A stretch of DNA of 53,403 nucleotides, from contig WRBJ01000010.1 in assembly GCA_009784615.1 (NCBI GenBank), positions 1 to 53,403 on the forward strand, in the 5' to 3' direction. The notes below the pieces were generated by a model. The model saw nothing but the letters and a program-made list of their open reading frames with translations. It ran no database searches and was not told the origin of the DNA. This DNA comes from Defluviitaleaceae bacterium. GTDB taxonomy: Bacteria > Bacillota > Clostridia > Lachnospirales > WRAX01. The position numbers and the translations under genes were made by a program. Every line of letters starts with the position of its first letter. The first letter of the stretch is position 1. Below, piece by piece: positions 24,979 through 32,789 of this stretch.

Positions 24979-26157
24979 CTAATTTTTAATTATCATAGCT
25001 GTGCCTTGCCCGCCGCCTACGCAAAGGGTTGCAAGACCGTATGTAGCTTTTTGTGCTTGCATTTGGTGGATTAGTGTAACAAGAACCCTTGCACCGCTTG
25101 CGCCTATCGGGTGTCCTAAAGCTATTGCGCCGCCGTTTATATTTACTTTTGCGGGGTCAAGACCTAGTTCATGCACAACCGAAATGGCTTGTGCGGCGAA
25201 GGCTTCGTTGGCTTCTATTACGTCTAAATCTGCTATTGTTAAGCCTGCTTTTTGTAATGCTTTTTGTGTTGCGGGGACAGGTCCAAGACCCATTTCGGCA
25301 GGATTAACGCCCACGTTTGAGTATGACATTATTGTTGATAATGGCGTAACGCGTAATTCCTTTGCTTTTTCGGCACTCATAAGAATTAATGCCGCCGCAC
25401 CGTCGTTTATACCGCTGGCGTTGCCTGCCGTAACTGTACCATCGTTTTTAAAGGCAGGGCGAAGTTTTGAAAGGGATTGTGCTGTTGTTGCACGGGGATA
25501 CTCGTCTTTGTCAATAACAATAGGGTCGCCTTTGCGCTGTGGAATTTCTACAGGTGCAATTTCTGCATCAAAGCATCCTGCTACAATTGCTTCTTGTGCT
25601 TTTTGCTGGCTGTTTGCGGCATATTCGTCTTGTTCTTCACGGGTTATATTAAATTTTTCTGCTAAATTTTCTGCGGTTATGCCCATATGGTATTTATTAA
25701 AAACATCTGTTAGTCCGTCGTGTACAAGTGTATCGACAAGTTCGGTATTGCCCATTTTGCTACCCCAGCGCAGGTTTTTTTGCAGATATGGGGCATGCGT
25801 CATATTTTCTGTGCCGCCGCAAAGCACCACATCCGCATCGCCTATTGCTATGGCTTGTGCCGCTAATTGCACGGCTTTTAGACCACTGCCGCAAACCTTA
25901 TTAACTGTATAAGACGGCACGGCTTCGGGGATACCTGCGTAAACAGAAATTTGTCTTGCTATATTTTGCCCCAAGCCTGCTTGTAGCACATTGCCAAAAA
26001 TTACCTCGTCAATTTGTGCTGGGTCTATATTTGCCCGTGCTATAGCCGCCTTTGCCGCTGTAACGCCCAAATCTACTGCACTAACATCTTTAAAAACACC
26101 GCCAAAACTGCCTATTGGTGTTCTTACCGCTGATACTATAACAACATCCTTCATCAT
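24979..26157 (-). CDS. thlA: Acetyl-CoA acetyltransferase (thiolase)
   Basis: Splits acetoacetyl-CoA into two acetyl-CoA (one regenerates the Kce co-substrate). The 392-residue protein shows all thiolase landmarks: [12 protein letters not shown] with the nucleophilic Cys, [25 protein letters not shown] with its His, and [12 protein letters not shown] with the second Cys. First gene of the operon, about 30 bases after a strong promoter. Two adjacent ATGs, 26157 and 26154, are possible. Confidence 0.95.
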   Translation of the reverse strand: MMKDVVIVSAVRTPIGSFGGVFKDVSAVDLGVTAAKAAIARANIDPAQIDEVIFGNVLQAGLGQNIARQISVYAGIPEAVPSYTVNKVCGSGLKAVQLAAQAIAIGDADVVLCGGTENMTHAPYLQKNLRWGSKMGNTELVDTLVHDGLTDVFNKYHMGITAENLAEKFNITREEQDEYAANSQQKAQEAIVAGCFDAEIAPVEIPQRKGDPIVIDKDEYPRATTAQSLSKLRPAFKNDGTVTAGNASGINDGAAALILMSAEKAKELRVTPLSTIMSYSNVGVNPAEMGLGPVPATQKALQKAGLTIADLDVIEANEAFAAQAISVVHELGLDPAKVNINGGAIALGHPIGASGARVLVTLIHQMQAQKATYGLATLCVGGGQGTAMIIKN

Positions 26158-26188
26158 TTGTCCTCCCTAAAATATTGCGTTTAGGTAC

Positions 26189-26217
26189 ATTATACCAAAT
26201 TGTCAAAAAATTGTCTA
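26189..26217 (-). promoter_or_regulatory. Promoter of the lysine fermentation operon
   Basis: On the minus strand TAGACA (26212-26217), exactly 17 bases, TATAAT (26189-26194). Its -35 box occupies the same bases as the -35 box of the divergent promoter at 26211-26239. No lysine riboswitch fits in the ~30-base leader. Confidence 0.75.
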
Positions 26218-26239
26218 GCCAAATTTGTTTTTTTATGTT
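26211..26239 (+). promoter_or_regulatory. Divergent promoter for the KamB-like gene
   Basis: TTGTCT (26211-26216), 17-base spacer, TATGTT (26234-26239). Overlaps the -35 box of the lysine operon promoter. Confidence 0.5.
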
Positions 26240-26260
26240 ATGTTAATTAAGGTGATAAGA

Positions 26261-27145
26261 ATGAATTTGATTGATTTGCTAGATGGTTACAAAACTATTT
26301 CAATTATAGGTATGGCGAAAAATTCTGGCAAGACCACCGTGCTTAACCATTTGCTTTCGGGGTTAAAAGGGCAAACCATTGGGCTAACAAGCATTGGGCG
26401 GGATGGCGAAGATTTGGACGTGGTTACACGCACGCCAAAGCCTAGAATTTTTGTGCCTGCTGGCACTATAATAGCTACTGCACAAGAGCTGTTAAAATAC
26501 TGTGATATATCAGCGCAAATACTTGCTACAACGGGTTTTGCAACGCCTATGGGTGATGTTTATATTGTGCGGGCAAACCGTGGCGGTGCTGTGCAGATTG
26601 GCGGGGCTTCTATGGTTATGCAGATGGCGGAACTATTGCCGATTATGCGCAGGTTTGGTGCTGGAAAGATTATTGTGGATGGGGCTATAAGCCGCAAGAG
26701 TTTGGCAACACCGAAGATTGCGGATGGTGTGGTGCTTTGTACGGGTGCGGCTTTGTCGAAGGATATGGACGAGGTGATAGCACAGACAAAGCACGTGGTG
26801 GAAATACTTTCTTTGCGTAATGCTGGTTGCGGTTATGGGGTTGAAATTGATGGGGCTTTGACGGATAGCGTTATTGAAAAATATCTTTATGAGGGTAAAG
26901 TGCTTGTTGCCGATAATGCAAGCAAGATTTTGGTATCGCCGCAGGCTTATAAAAAGCTGAAGATAAAAGGCGGCGCACTGGCTGTTAAAACTCCTATAAA
27001 CCTTGCGGCGTTGTGCATTAATCCAACTGCGCCAAAAGACCCGTCGTTTAATGCGCAAGAATTTTTGGTTAAAATGCAGTCTGTTGTAAATATTCCAGTT
27101 TTTGATGTGGTATTGACAACTAAACAAAAATGTGATAAATTGTAA
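26261..27145 (+). CDS. P-loop protein, probable KamB-type lysine 5,6-aminomutase reactivase subunit
   Basis: A 294-residue protein with an N-terminal Walker A, GMAKNSGKTTVLN (near residue 19), then GLTSIGRDGEDLD and TTGFATPMGDVYIV, GGASMVMQM and IIVDGAISRKS. This arrangement fits, from memory, the KamB-type proteins of lysine clusters, thought to help restore cobalamin to inactivated lysine 5,6-aminomutase; that assignment is inference. It is divergent from the lysine operon with overlapping promoters, which supports the link. Start at 26261 follows AAGGTGAT. No large KamC partner lies in the window. Confidence 0.6.
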   Translation: MNLIDLLDGYKTISIIGMAKNSGKTTVLNHLLSGLKGQTIGLTSIGRDGEDLDVVTRTPKPRIFVPAGTIIATAQELLKYCDISAQILATTGFATPMGDVYIVRANRGGAVQIGGASMVMQMAELLPIMRRFGAGKIIVDGAISRKSLATPKIADGVVLCTGAALSKDMDEVIAQTKHVVEILSLRNAGCGYGVEIDGALTDSVIEKYLYEGKVLVADNASKILVSPQAYKKLKIKGGALAVKTPINLAALCINPTAPKDPSFNAQEFLVKMQSVVNIPVFDVVLTTKQKCDKL

Positions 27146-27169
27146 GCAAATGAAAAAGGGGGAATACCT

Positions 27170-28114
27170 TTGCAAAAGATAAAGATAGGCATACCAAAGG
27201 CATTGCTTTATTTTAAATACCGTGTTATGTGGCTTAGTTTTTTTGACGCCTTGGGTTGTGATGTGGTGGTTAGCCCCGACACAAACAAGGCTATTTTGGA
27301 TATGGGTGTAAACAGCAGTATCGACGAAAGCTGCACATCCGCCAAAATATATTCGGGGCATGTAGAATGGCTTATAAAATATGGCAAATGCGATTATATT
27401 TTTGTGCCACGTGTTGTTAGCTATCCCGATGGTGATATTACCTGCACAAAATTCCACGGGCTTTATGACATTTGCCGTGCTACCTTTCCTAATGTTAAAT
27501 GGTTGCATTATAACATTGATTATGCCGAAAAACATACTACTTGGCAGGCTTATAAAAAGCTGGGGACAGGGCTTGGTGCAAAACCCGATGTTGTATCTGA
27601 AGCGTATCACAACGCTATAAAGGCATTGCATAATTACGAAGCTGATTTGCAACGCAAGCAAGAAGAAGTGTTAAAAAAAGACGGTTTAAAGGTGCTTATT
27701 GTTGCACATCCATATAATATTTATGATAAGGTTATAGGCGAACCGATAGTAAAAACTTTGCAAGAACTGGGCGTTAACGTGCTTTATGCCGATGTACCTG
27801 ACACGGACGCAATGTGCGCTAGAAGCGAGGCGTTGTCAACATCTGTTTACTGGCGTTACAACAAAGAGTTAATCGGTGCGGTGGATATGTACAAATATGA
27901 TGTTGACGGCATAATTTTTCTTGCCACCTTCCCTTGTGGACCAGATTCTTTGGCGATAGAGCTGTTAGTTCGCAAAATAAAAGATATACCAAGGACAACC
28001 CTTATAGCCGACAGCAATTTTGGCGAAGCAGGCATACAAACACGCATAGAGAGCTTTATTGATATATTAGAAGCAAAGAAGAAGGGGGCAATGAGCGGCA
28101 ATGGAGCAATATAA
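27170..28114 (+). CDS. 2-hydroxyacyl-CoA dehydratase-like subunit (DUF2229 type), first
   Basis: A 314-residue cytoplasmic protein opening IKIGIPKALLYFKYRVMW, the start of DUF2229/CoA-substrate-specific enzyme activase-related proteins, with SIDESCTSAKIYSGHV, YIFVPRV, CTKFHGLYDI and FLATFPCGPDS, whose Cys may hold an Fe-S cluster. Related double-cubane-cluster proteins perform ATP-driven low-potential reductions; the substrate here is unknown. Start TTG at 27170 is preceded by AAAGGGGG. It overlaps the next gene by 14 bases and forms a three-gene unit with it and the ATPase. Confidence 0.8.
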   Translation: MQKIKIGIPKALLYFKYRVMWLSFFDALGCDVVVSPDTNKAILDMGVNSSIDESCTSAKIYSGHVEWLIKYGKCDYIFVPRVVSYPDGDITCTKFHGLYDICRATFPNVKWLHYNIDYAEKHTTWQAYKKLGTGLGAKPDVVSEAYHNAIKALHNYEADLQRKQEEVLKKDGLKVLIVAHPYNIYDKVIGEPIVKTLQELGVNVLYADVPDTDAMCARSEALSTSVYWRYNKELIGAVDMYKYDVDGIIFLATFPCGPDSLAIELLVRKIKDIPRTTLIADSNFGEAGIQTRIESFIDILEAKKKGAMSGNGAI

Positions 28115-29183
28115 AATATCTTTTCCGCATATAGGCAAAAACCATATCCCCGTTAAAAAGGTGATGGAAACGTTGGTTGGCGAATATGGCGAGGTTATAT
28201 TAGCACCCCCTATAACTAAGCGTACAATAGAGCTAGGCGCAAAACATAGCCCAGAATTTGTTTGCGTTCCCTTTAAATACACAATGGGCAATTTTATTGA
28301 AGCGTTAGAAGCGGGCGCAAATGTGCTTTTTCAAATAGGCGGCGACTGTCGTTTAGGCTTTTATAGCGAGGTACAAGAGGAAATTTTGCGTGAAGATTTG
28401 GGTTTTAACTTTACCTTTCATATGTTAAAGATTACGGGTGGCAATGCAAAGGGTGTTTATGATTGTTTCAAGGATATGAACCCGAAATTGACAATGCCCA
28501 AAGCGGCGGCGGCTCTTGCGCTATGTGTACGCACAATTTATGCAATGGATGGTGTAGAGCGTTATATACGTGAAAATATCGGCTTCGAGCTTGAAGATGG
28601 TGCGTTGGAAGCAATTGAAAAAGAATTTTTAAAAGAGATTGAAAAAGCAGATAGCGTGTTGCAGATAGGCGGCATATATAAACGTACAATGAAAAAATTA
28701 GAAGCCGTGCCGATTAATAAACCAGCAGACGCTATTAAAATAGGTGTTGTTGGGGAATTATATGTATTGATGGAGCCTTTTTCTAATTATTTTATCGAAA
28801 AAGAGCTTGCGAAGTTTGGTGTGCAGGTTACCCGTTTTATAACAGCATCGTATCTTATTTTTTCGCCGCAACATAATGTTAAAAAAATATTATCGCAAGC
28901 CGAGGGGTATTGTGAATATGAAATTGGCGCAGATGGCACGGATAGCGTTGGTAAAAGCGTTGTTTTTGCAAAAGAAGGCTATGACGGCATTTTGCACCTA
29001 AAACCTTTTGGTTGCACACCAGAGATTAACTCTATCCCAATAGTACAACGTGTTAGTGAAGATTATGAAATACCCGTGCTATATTTTAGTTTTGATTCGC
29101 AAACATCCGAAACTGGCGTAAAAACACGCCTTGAAGCGTTTTATGATATGATACAAATGAAAAAAGGGGGCAAATTGGTATGA
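28101..29183 (+). CDS. 2-hydroxyacyl-CoA dehydratase-like subunit, second
   Basis: A 360-residue protein with IGKNHIPVKKVMETL, CVPFKYTMGNFIEALEAGANVLFQIGGDCRLGFY and LKPFGCTPEINSIPIVQRV, the conserved Cys-containing blocks of the family. It resembles the same superfamily as the gene before it but a different half; in many Clostridia these parts and the ATPase are fused in one large polypeptide, here split into three. It overlaps both neighbours, so the three products are probably made in equal amounts. Confidence 0.8.
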   Translation: MEQYKISFPHIGKNHIPVKKVMETLVGEYGEVILAPPITKRTIELGAKHSPEFVCVPFKYTMGNFIEALEAGANVLFQIGGDCRLGFYSEVQEEILREDLGFNFTFHMLKITGGNAKGVYDCFKDMNPKLTMPKAAAALALCVRTIYAMDGVERYIRENIGFELEDGALEAIEKEFLKEIEKADSVLQIGGIYKRTMKKLEAVPINKPADAIKIGVVGELYVLMEPFSNYFIEKELAKFGVQVTRFITASYLIFSPQHNVKKILSQAEGYCEYEIGADGTDSVGKSVVFAKEGYDGILHLKPFGCTPEINSIPIVQRVSEDYEIPVLYFSFDSQTSETGVKTRLEAFYDMIQMKKGGKLV

Positions 29184-30130
29184 TAAAGGCATATTTTGGG
29201 GTGGACATTGGCTCTATATCCACAAAAGGCGTTATTGTTAACGAAAATAACGAAATTATCGCAAACGAATATTTGTGGACAGAAGGCGACCCTATTGGAG
29301 CGGTAAAGCGTGTTTTAGAAGGATTGCAAAAGCAGATAGAAGGTAAGAATGTACAGGTTGTTGCCGTTGGCACAACAGGTTCTGCCCGCAAGCTAATTGG
29401 TGTTGTTCTTAATGCACAAATAGTTAAAAATGAGATAACCGCACACGCAATAGGCACAATGAGCCGTGTACCCGATGTACGTACTATTTTAGAAATAGGC
29501 GGGCAAGACAGCAAAATCATCTTGCTAAACAGCGGTATTGTTACAGACTATGCAATGAACACAATTTGCGCCGCTGGCACAGGTTCGTTTTTGATGTCGC
29601 AGGCAAAACGCCTAGGGCTTGCTATTGAGGAGCTGGGCGAGCTTGCCCTAAAAGCGCAAAGCCCAACACGCATTGCGGCACGTTGCACAGTTTTTGCAGA
29701 AAGCGACCTTGTGCACAAAGCGCAAATTGGGCATAAGAAAGAAGATATTGTTGCGGGCATTTGCACCGCTGTTGTTAATAACTACCTTAACAACGTGGGC
29801 AAAGGCAAGCGCATACAAGCACCTATTGTTTTCCAAGGCGGCGTATCTAAAAACGTTGGTGTGGTTAAGGCTTTTGAAAAGATTTTGGGACACGATGTTT
29901 ATGTGGACGAATACGGTCATCTAATGGGTTGCCTTGGTGCGGCAATACTAGCCAAAAACAGCGGCAAAGAACAGGTCTTTGATTTTGCAATACAAGACGT
30001 TGCCTTTATCACAAAAGGGCGCGAATGTGAAAAATGTTCTAATAACTGCGAAATTATCTATGTTTACCGCAATGACGAAGTGCTTGATGTTTGGGGTAAT
30101 CGTTGTGAAAGAGGGCTTGCAGAAGCATAA
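29180..30130 (+). CDS. BadF/BadG/HgdC-type ATPase (activator of 2-hydroxyacyl-CoA dehydratase family)
   Basis: A 316-residue ASKHA-fold ATPase that passes one electron to its partner on ATP hydrolysis. Visible: FGVDIGSISTKGVIV (phosphate 1), VGTTGSARKL, EIGGQDSKII (phosphate 2), CAAGTGSFL and GGVSKNVGVV, plus the two Cys regions (NTICAAG, AARCTVFAESD) that bind the bridging [4Fe-4S] cluster in HgdC. A C-terminal ECEKCSNNCEI adds further Cys. Overlaps the preceding gene by four bases; a terminator follows. Confidence 0.9.
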   Translation: MIKAYFGVDIGSISTKGVIVNENNEIIANEYLWTEGDPIGAVKRVLEGLQKQIEGKNVQVVAVGTTGSARKLIGVVLNAQIVKNEITAHAIGTMSRVPDVRTILEIGGQDSKIILLNSGIVTDYAMNTICAAGTGSFLMSQAKRLGLAIEELGELALKAQSPTRIAARCTVFAESDLVHKAQIGHKKEDIVAGICTAVVNNYLNNVGKGKRIQAPIVFQGGVSKNVGVVKAFEKILGHDVYVDEYGHLMGCLGAAILAKNSGKEQVFDFAIQDVAFITKGRECEKCSNNCEIIYVYRNDEVLDVWGNRCERGLAEA

Positions 30131-30133
30131 TAT

Positions 30134-30169
30134 ATAACGAGCGATATTTAATTTAATATCGCTCGTTAT
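30134..30169 (+). terminator. Intrinsic terminator after the activase unit
   Basis: Perfect 15-bp stem ATAACGAGCGATATT (30134-30148) / AATATCGCTCGTTAT (30155-30169), loop TAATTT. Confidence 0.8.
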
Positions 30170-30203
30170 CAATTTTCGATAAATATTTTTATTTTATTTG
30201 AAT

Positions 30204-30232
30204 TTGCTCTTGTTTTTTTTTTTTGCTATAAT
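30204..30232 (+). promoter_or_regulatory. Promoter of the RiPP-type locus
   Basis: TTGCTC (30204-30209), 17-base spacer consisting largely of a T-run, and extended -10 TGC-TATAAT (TATAAT at 30227-30232). Leader of about 45 bases with AAGGAGGTG before the peptide start. Confidence 0.65.
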
Positions 30233-30283
30233 ATGTGTAGATGCGAAAAATCGCATTAGAATGTTTTGAAAGGAGGTGTAAAT

Positions 30284-30409
30284 ATGACAATAAAATCTGT
30301 TGCTAAAACTAATTGGTCTGCGCAAAGTTTGACTAATAATGTGGCAATCGAAATAGTTCCGCACTTAAAAAATGTAATGTGGTGTTGTGCTGGCGACCAG
30401 TATTTGTAG
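30284..30409 (+). CDS. 41-residue RiPP precursor-like peptide
   Basis: A short frame with a near-perfect ribosome site (AAGGAGGTG, 30270-30278) and its own promoter. The peptide opens MTIKSVAKTNWSAQSL and ends NVMWCCAGDQYL. It has no signal peptide or membrane segment. It sits about 115 bases before a radical SAM/SPASM gene, the usual layout of ribosomally made, modified peptides. The two adjacent Cys (residues 34-35, after Trp 33) and the residues around them are the obvious targets; the N-terminal two-thirds would be the leader. It is not the six-Cys SCIFF type. Family not recognised. Confidence 0.75.
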   Translation: MTIKSVAKTNWSAQSLTNNVAIEIVPHLKNVMWCCAGDQYL

Positions 30410-30446
30410 TATTTGATAGTAACTACATAAGCTAGAAATAAGTAAA

Positions 30447-30472
30447 CAGCAGTGCATATTAATGCACTGCTG
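30447..30472 (+). terminator. Hairpin between precursor and maturase genes
   Basis: Perfect 11-bp stem CAGCAGTGCAT (30447-30457) / ATGCACTGCTG (30462-30472) with loop ATTA and no T-run. Such intercistronic hairpins often give high precursor and low maturase expression by partial termination or mRNA protection. Confidence 0.6.
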
Positions 30473-30523
30473 TACTTGCTTTAATATTGAGAGCAATAAA
30501 TTAAAAATATGGAGATGATTTCA

Positions 30524-31846
30524 TTGAAACTTATAAAACATATTGTTTTTGTTGGATTAGAAGACAATAATAAATTATTGCTAAATACATTAAACGGAAA
30601 TATTGCAGAAATCAATCAAGAAGTGTATGATGCGATGTCTAAATGGCAAGAATGCGAAAAAATTCTGCCTCAAAATGCTTCTGAAATAGAGCTTTACGAT
30701 TATTTAAAATCCGAAGGATTTTTAATTGAGAACGAACAAGAAGAAATTAATAGAAAAAATGAAATATTAGATGTTCTGCGAAAAGCAAATCAAGAAGACA
30801 GGAAGCATTGCAGAAAAATAACTTTCGTTATGACTTATGATTGCAATTTTGGTTGCGCTTATTGCTTTGAAGGTGAAATCCGTGTCAATAATGCGGTAAT
30901 TCGGCCAAGCCAAATTGATGATGCTTTAAAGTTGACAAACAATGACCCAGAAGTTATTGCTCTGTTTGGTGGCGAGCCATTATTGCCCAAAACTCGTAAA
31001 TCTGTAGAATATATTTTTGAAAAAATGCCTGATAAAACTTATGAAATTACATCCAATGGGTATTATTTAGAAGAATTTGCAGACTTGCTTGCAAAAGTAA
31101 AGATGACTAGCATTATGGTTACATTAGACGGGGAGGAGCATATACATAACCAAAGAAGACATCTAGTAAATGGAAAGCCTACATATCAAAAAATTATTAA
31201 CGGTATAGAGAAGTGCTTGGAAAATAAGATACCGATTTTAATAAGAATGAATGTCGATAATGATAACGTTGAGGATAGTTTTAGGCTTCAAGAGCAACTT
31301 TTTGAAAAATTTGAAAAGCACAAGGAATTTCTTCAAATTCAAATAGCTCCATTAATGCAAGTTCCTGACTTGGAAAAAAGTAACTTAGCACACGACATCC
31401 ATAAGGAAAATATTATGCACGTAAATAAAAATAACAAAGTGCTTGAAAAAATACCAATTTCAAACAATCCTGTAATAAGGGCAATTGCTCAAAATTTGCC
31501 AATGGTGCCTATGTATTCATTTTGCTATGCACATCAAAATCAATTTTTTGTCGACCCATATGGCAAAATATTTTCTTGTGCTATAACATTAGGTAAAAAT
31601 GAGCTTGCAACAGGACAATATCAACCCACTGTTGCCATAAAAGAAAATTCGATTTACAATAGAAATATTGATACAATCCCTGAATGCAGGGAATGTATAT
31701 ATTCGCTGATTTGCGGTGGTGGATGTGCTATGCGATTACACAATAAAGAAAATATGTTTAAACCAGAGTGTTCTATTGTGATGGCTCAAATCCACGATTT
31801 ACTGCCCAAATACTATAAACTAATGCAAGAAAGGGGCTTTAGATAA
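30524..31846 (+). CDS. Radical SAM/SPASM peptide maturase
   Basis: A 440-residue enzyme expected to modify the 41-residue peptide. The N-terminal 85 residues (LNGNIAEINQEVYDAM, LYDYLKSEGFLIE) look like a PqqD-type peptide-recognition domain. The radical SAM motif is CNFGCAYC (C107, C111, C114 from the chosen start), with FGGEPLL as the GGE segment. The C-terminal SPASM region holds CAITLG and CRECIYSLICGGGCAMR plus a later Cys, for auxiliary clusters. TTG at 30524 is preferred, nine bases after GGAG; an ATG at 30509 precedes that site. The stop shares one base with the next start. Confidence 0.88.
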   Translation: MKLIKHIVFVGLEDNNKLLLNTLNGNIAEINQEVYDAMSKWQECEKILPQNASEIELYDYLKSEGFLIENEQEEINRKNEILDVLRKANQEDRKHCRKITFVMTYDCNFGCAYCFEGEIRVNNAVIRPSQIDDALKLTNNDPEVIALFGGEPLLPKTRKSVEYIFEKMPDKTYEITSNGYYLEEFADLLAKVKMTSIMVTLDGEEHIHNQRRHLVNGKPTYQKIINGIEKCLENKIPILIRMNVDNDNVEDSFRLQEQLFEKFEKHKEFLQIQIAPLMQVPDLEKSNLAHDIHKENIMHVNKNNKVLEKIPISNNPVIRAIAQNLPMVPMYSFCYAHQNQFFVDPYGKIFSCAITLGKNELATGQYQPTVAIKENSIYNRNIDTIPECRECIYSLICGGGCAMRLHNKENMFKPECSIVMAQIHDLLPKYYKLMQERGFR

Positions 31847-32682
31847 TGAAGTGTTTTCGGACTTGCGTTAGCATAGTAATCATTTTAGCTTTGGCAATGA
31901 TTTTTTCATCTTGTAAAACTGAAACAAATGTTGATTTTAAGATTTTTGCAGAGCAGATTGCCTTGCCAATAGATGTTATTGGTGGTACGCACAGGTCTTT
32001 TATATTGCTAGATGATGGTAGCCTTTGGAGCTTTGGTTGGATTGATGATGGCAGGGGCCAAAGGGATTCTATGGTGTATGCCCAAATTCCATTTTTTGTT
32101 ATGGATGATGTGGCAGAAATTTTTACACAAGGCGGCAGTGTTTTCGCAACAACAAAAAATGGAAATGCAGAAGAAATTGCTTGGCATAGGGCAGGATTTG
32201 AATTAACATTTACAGAAGATGAAATTTGGGCGAGCGGCGAATTTCTTCAAGGTCATCTTGCAAGGCACGAAATGGTTTATTTGACATTGGCGCAACCTAC
32301 TAAAGTTTGGAGTGCTGACGAGGGTTTTGTTCCAAACCAGCAAATTTTATTGGGTAATTGGCGGGTGTCCTTGTCATCGGACGAAAGCCTTAATCCGCCG
32401 ACAAACCTTGATACTTTTGGGTATACATTTCTTGATAATGGAACAAGATTTATGAGCAACGTGTTTTCTGATTTGGACGCTGGGATAAACAGATGGTCGC
32501 CCATATTAGATAGCGAACAGCAATGGGCTATAATGCAAGACGGAAGACTTAAAATTGAGAGCGCAGGTTCTTATGAAATATTTGACTTAAATTTATCACG
32601 GATTCAAAATTCAAGCGGTATTTTTGATTGGTTAGTTTTGTCTAACGGTGATTTTTATAAAATGCTGGGAAGGTCTAGGTAA
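31846..32682 (+). CDS. Lipoprotein with RCC1-like motif, third gene of the RiPP locus
   Basis: A 278-residue lipoprotein: signal peptide with FSSC lipobox (Cys 23), then GGTHRSFILLDDGSLWSFG, which matches the RCC1/beta-propeller repeat signature once or twice, and a later WLVLSNGDFYKM that looks like another blade. Family not recognised. Coupling to the maturase by an ATGA-like overlap suggests a part in the same system, for example binding, immunity or export of the product, but no transporter is present nearby. Confidence 0.78.
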   Translation: MKCFRTCVSIVIILALAMIFSSCKTETNVDFKIFAEQIALPIDVIGGTHRSFILLDDGSLWSFGWIDDGRGQRDSMVYAQIPFFVMDDVAEIFTQGGSVFATTKNGNAEEIAWHRAGFELTFTEDEIWASGEFLQGHLARHEMVYLTLAQPTKVWSADEGFVPNQQILLGNWRVSLSSDESLNPPTNLDTFGYTFLDNGTRFMSNVFSDLDAGINRWSPILDSEQQWAIMQDGRLKIESAGSYEIFDLNLSRIQNSSGIFDWLVLSNGDFYKMLGRSR

Positions 32683-32689
32683 ATATTTT

Positions 32690-32716
32690 AAAAGCCGCTT
32701 TAAGTAGTGGCTTTTT
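32690..32716 (+). terminator. Terminator of the RiPP locus
   Basis: AAAAGCCGCT (32690-32699) pairs with AGTGGCTTTT (32706-32715) with one G-T pair, then T. Confidence 0.75.
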
Positions 32717-32719
32717 GCG

Positions 32720-32748
32720 TTCTATTACTCTTTGGGTTATCATACATT
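32720..32748 (+). promoter_or_regulatory. Possible sigma-E promoter of spoIVA
   Basis: CATACATT (32741-32748) closely matches the sigma-E -10 consensus CATACAMT; a weak -35-like TTCTATT lies 14 bases upstream. spoIVA is a known sigma-E gene in Bacillus. Not tested by a matrix scan. Confidence 0.45.
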
Positions 32749-32789
32749 TAATGTAGCGAAACACAAGTCCAATTGAGGAGGAGTACATA

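Noticed and set aside
25001-25912. 303-residue frame antisense to the thiolase
   Set aside because: The minus strand encodes an unmistakable thiolase; the mirror frame has no ribosome site or family features.
26158-26260. Lysine riboswitch upstream of the lysine operon
   Set aside because: The leader is only about 30 bases from the promoter to the thiolase start, too short for the aptamer.
26633-27661. 342-residue minus-strand frame across the KamB-like and first dehydratase-like genes
   Set aside because: It spans two clear plus-strand genes and their gap; composition (C, H, Y, F-rich) is typical of a mirror frame.
30284-31846. SCIFF-type or multi-thioether ranthipeptide system
   Set aside because: The precursor has only two Cys, both adjacent near the C-terminus, whereas SCIFF peptides carry six spaced Cys.
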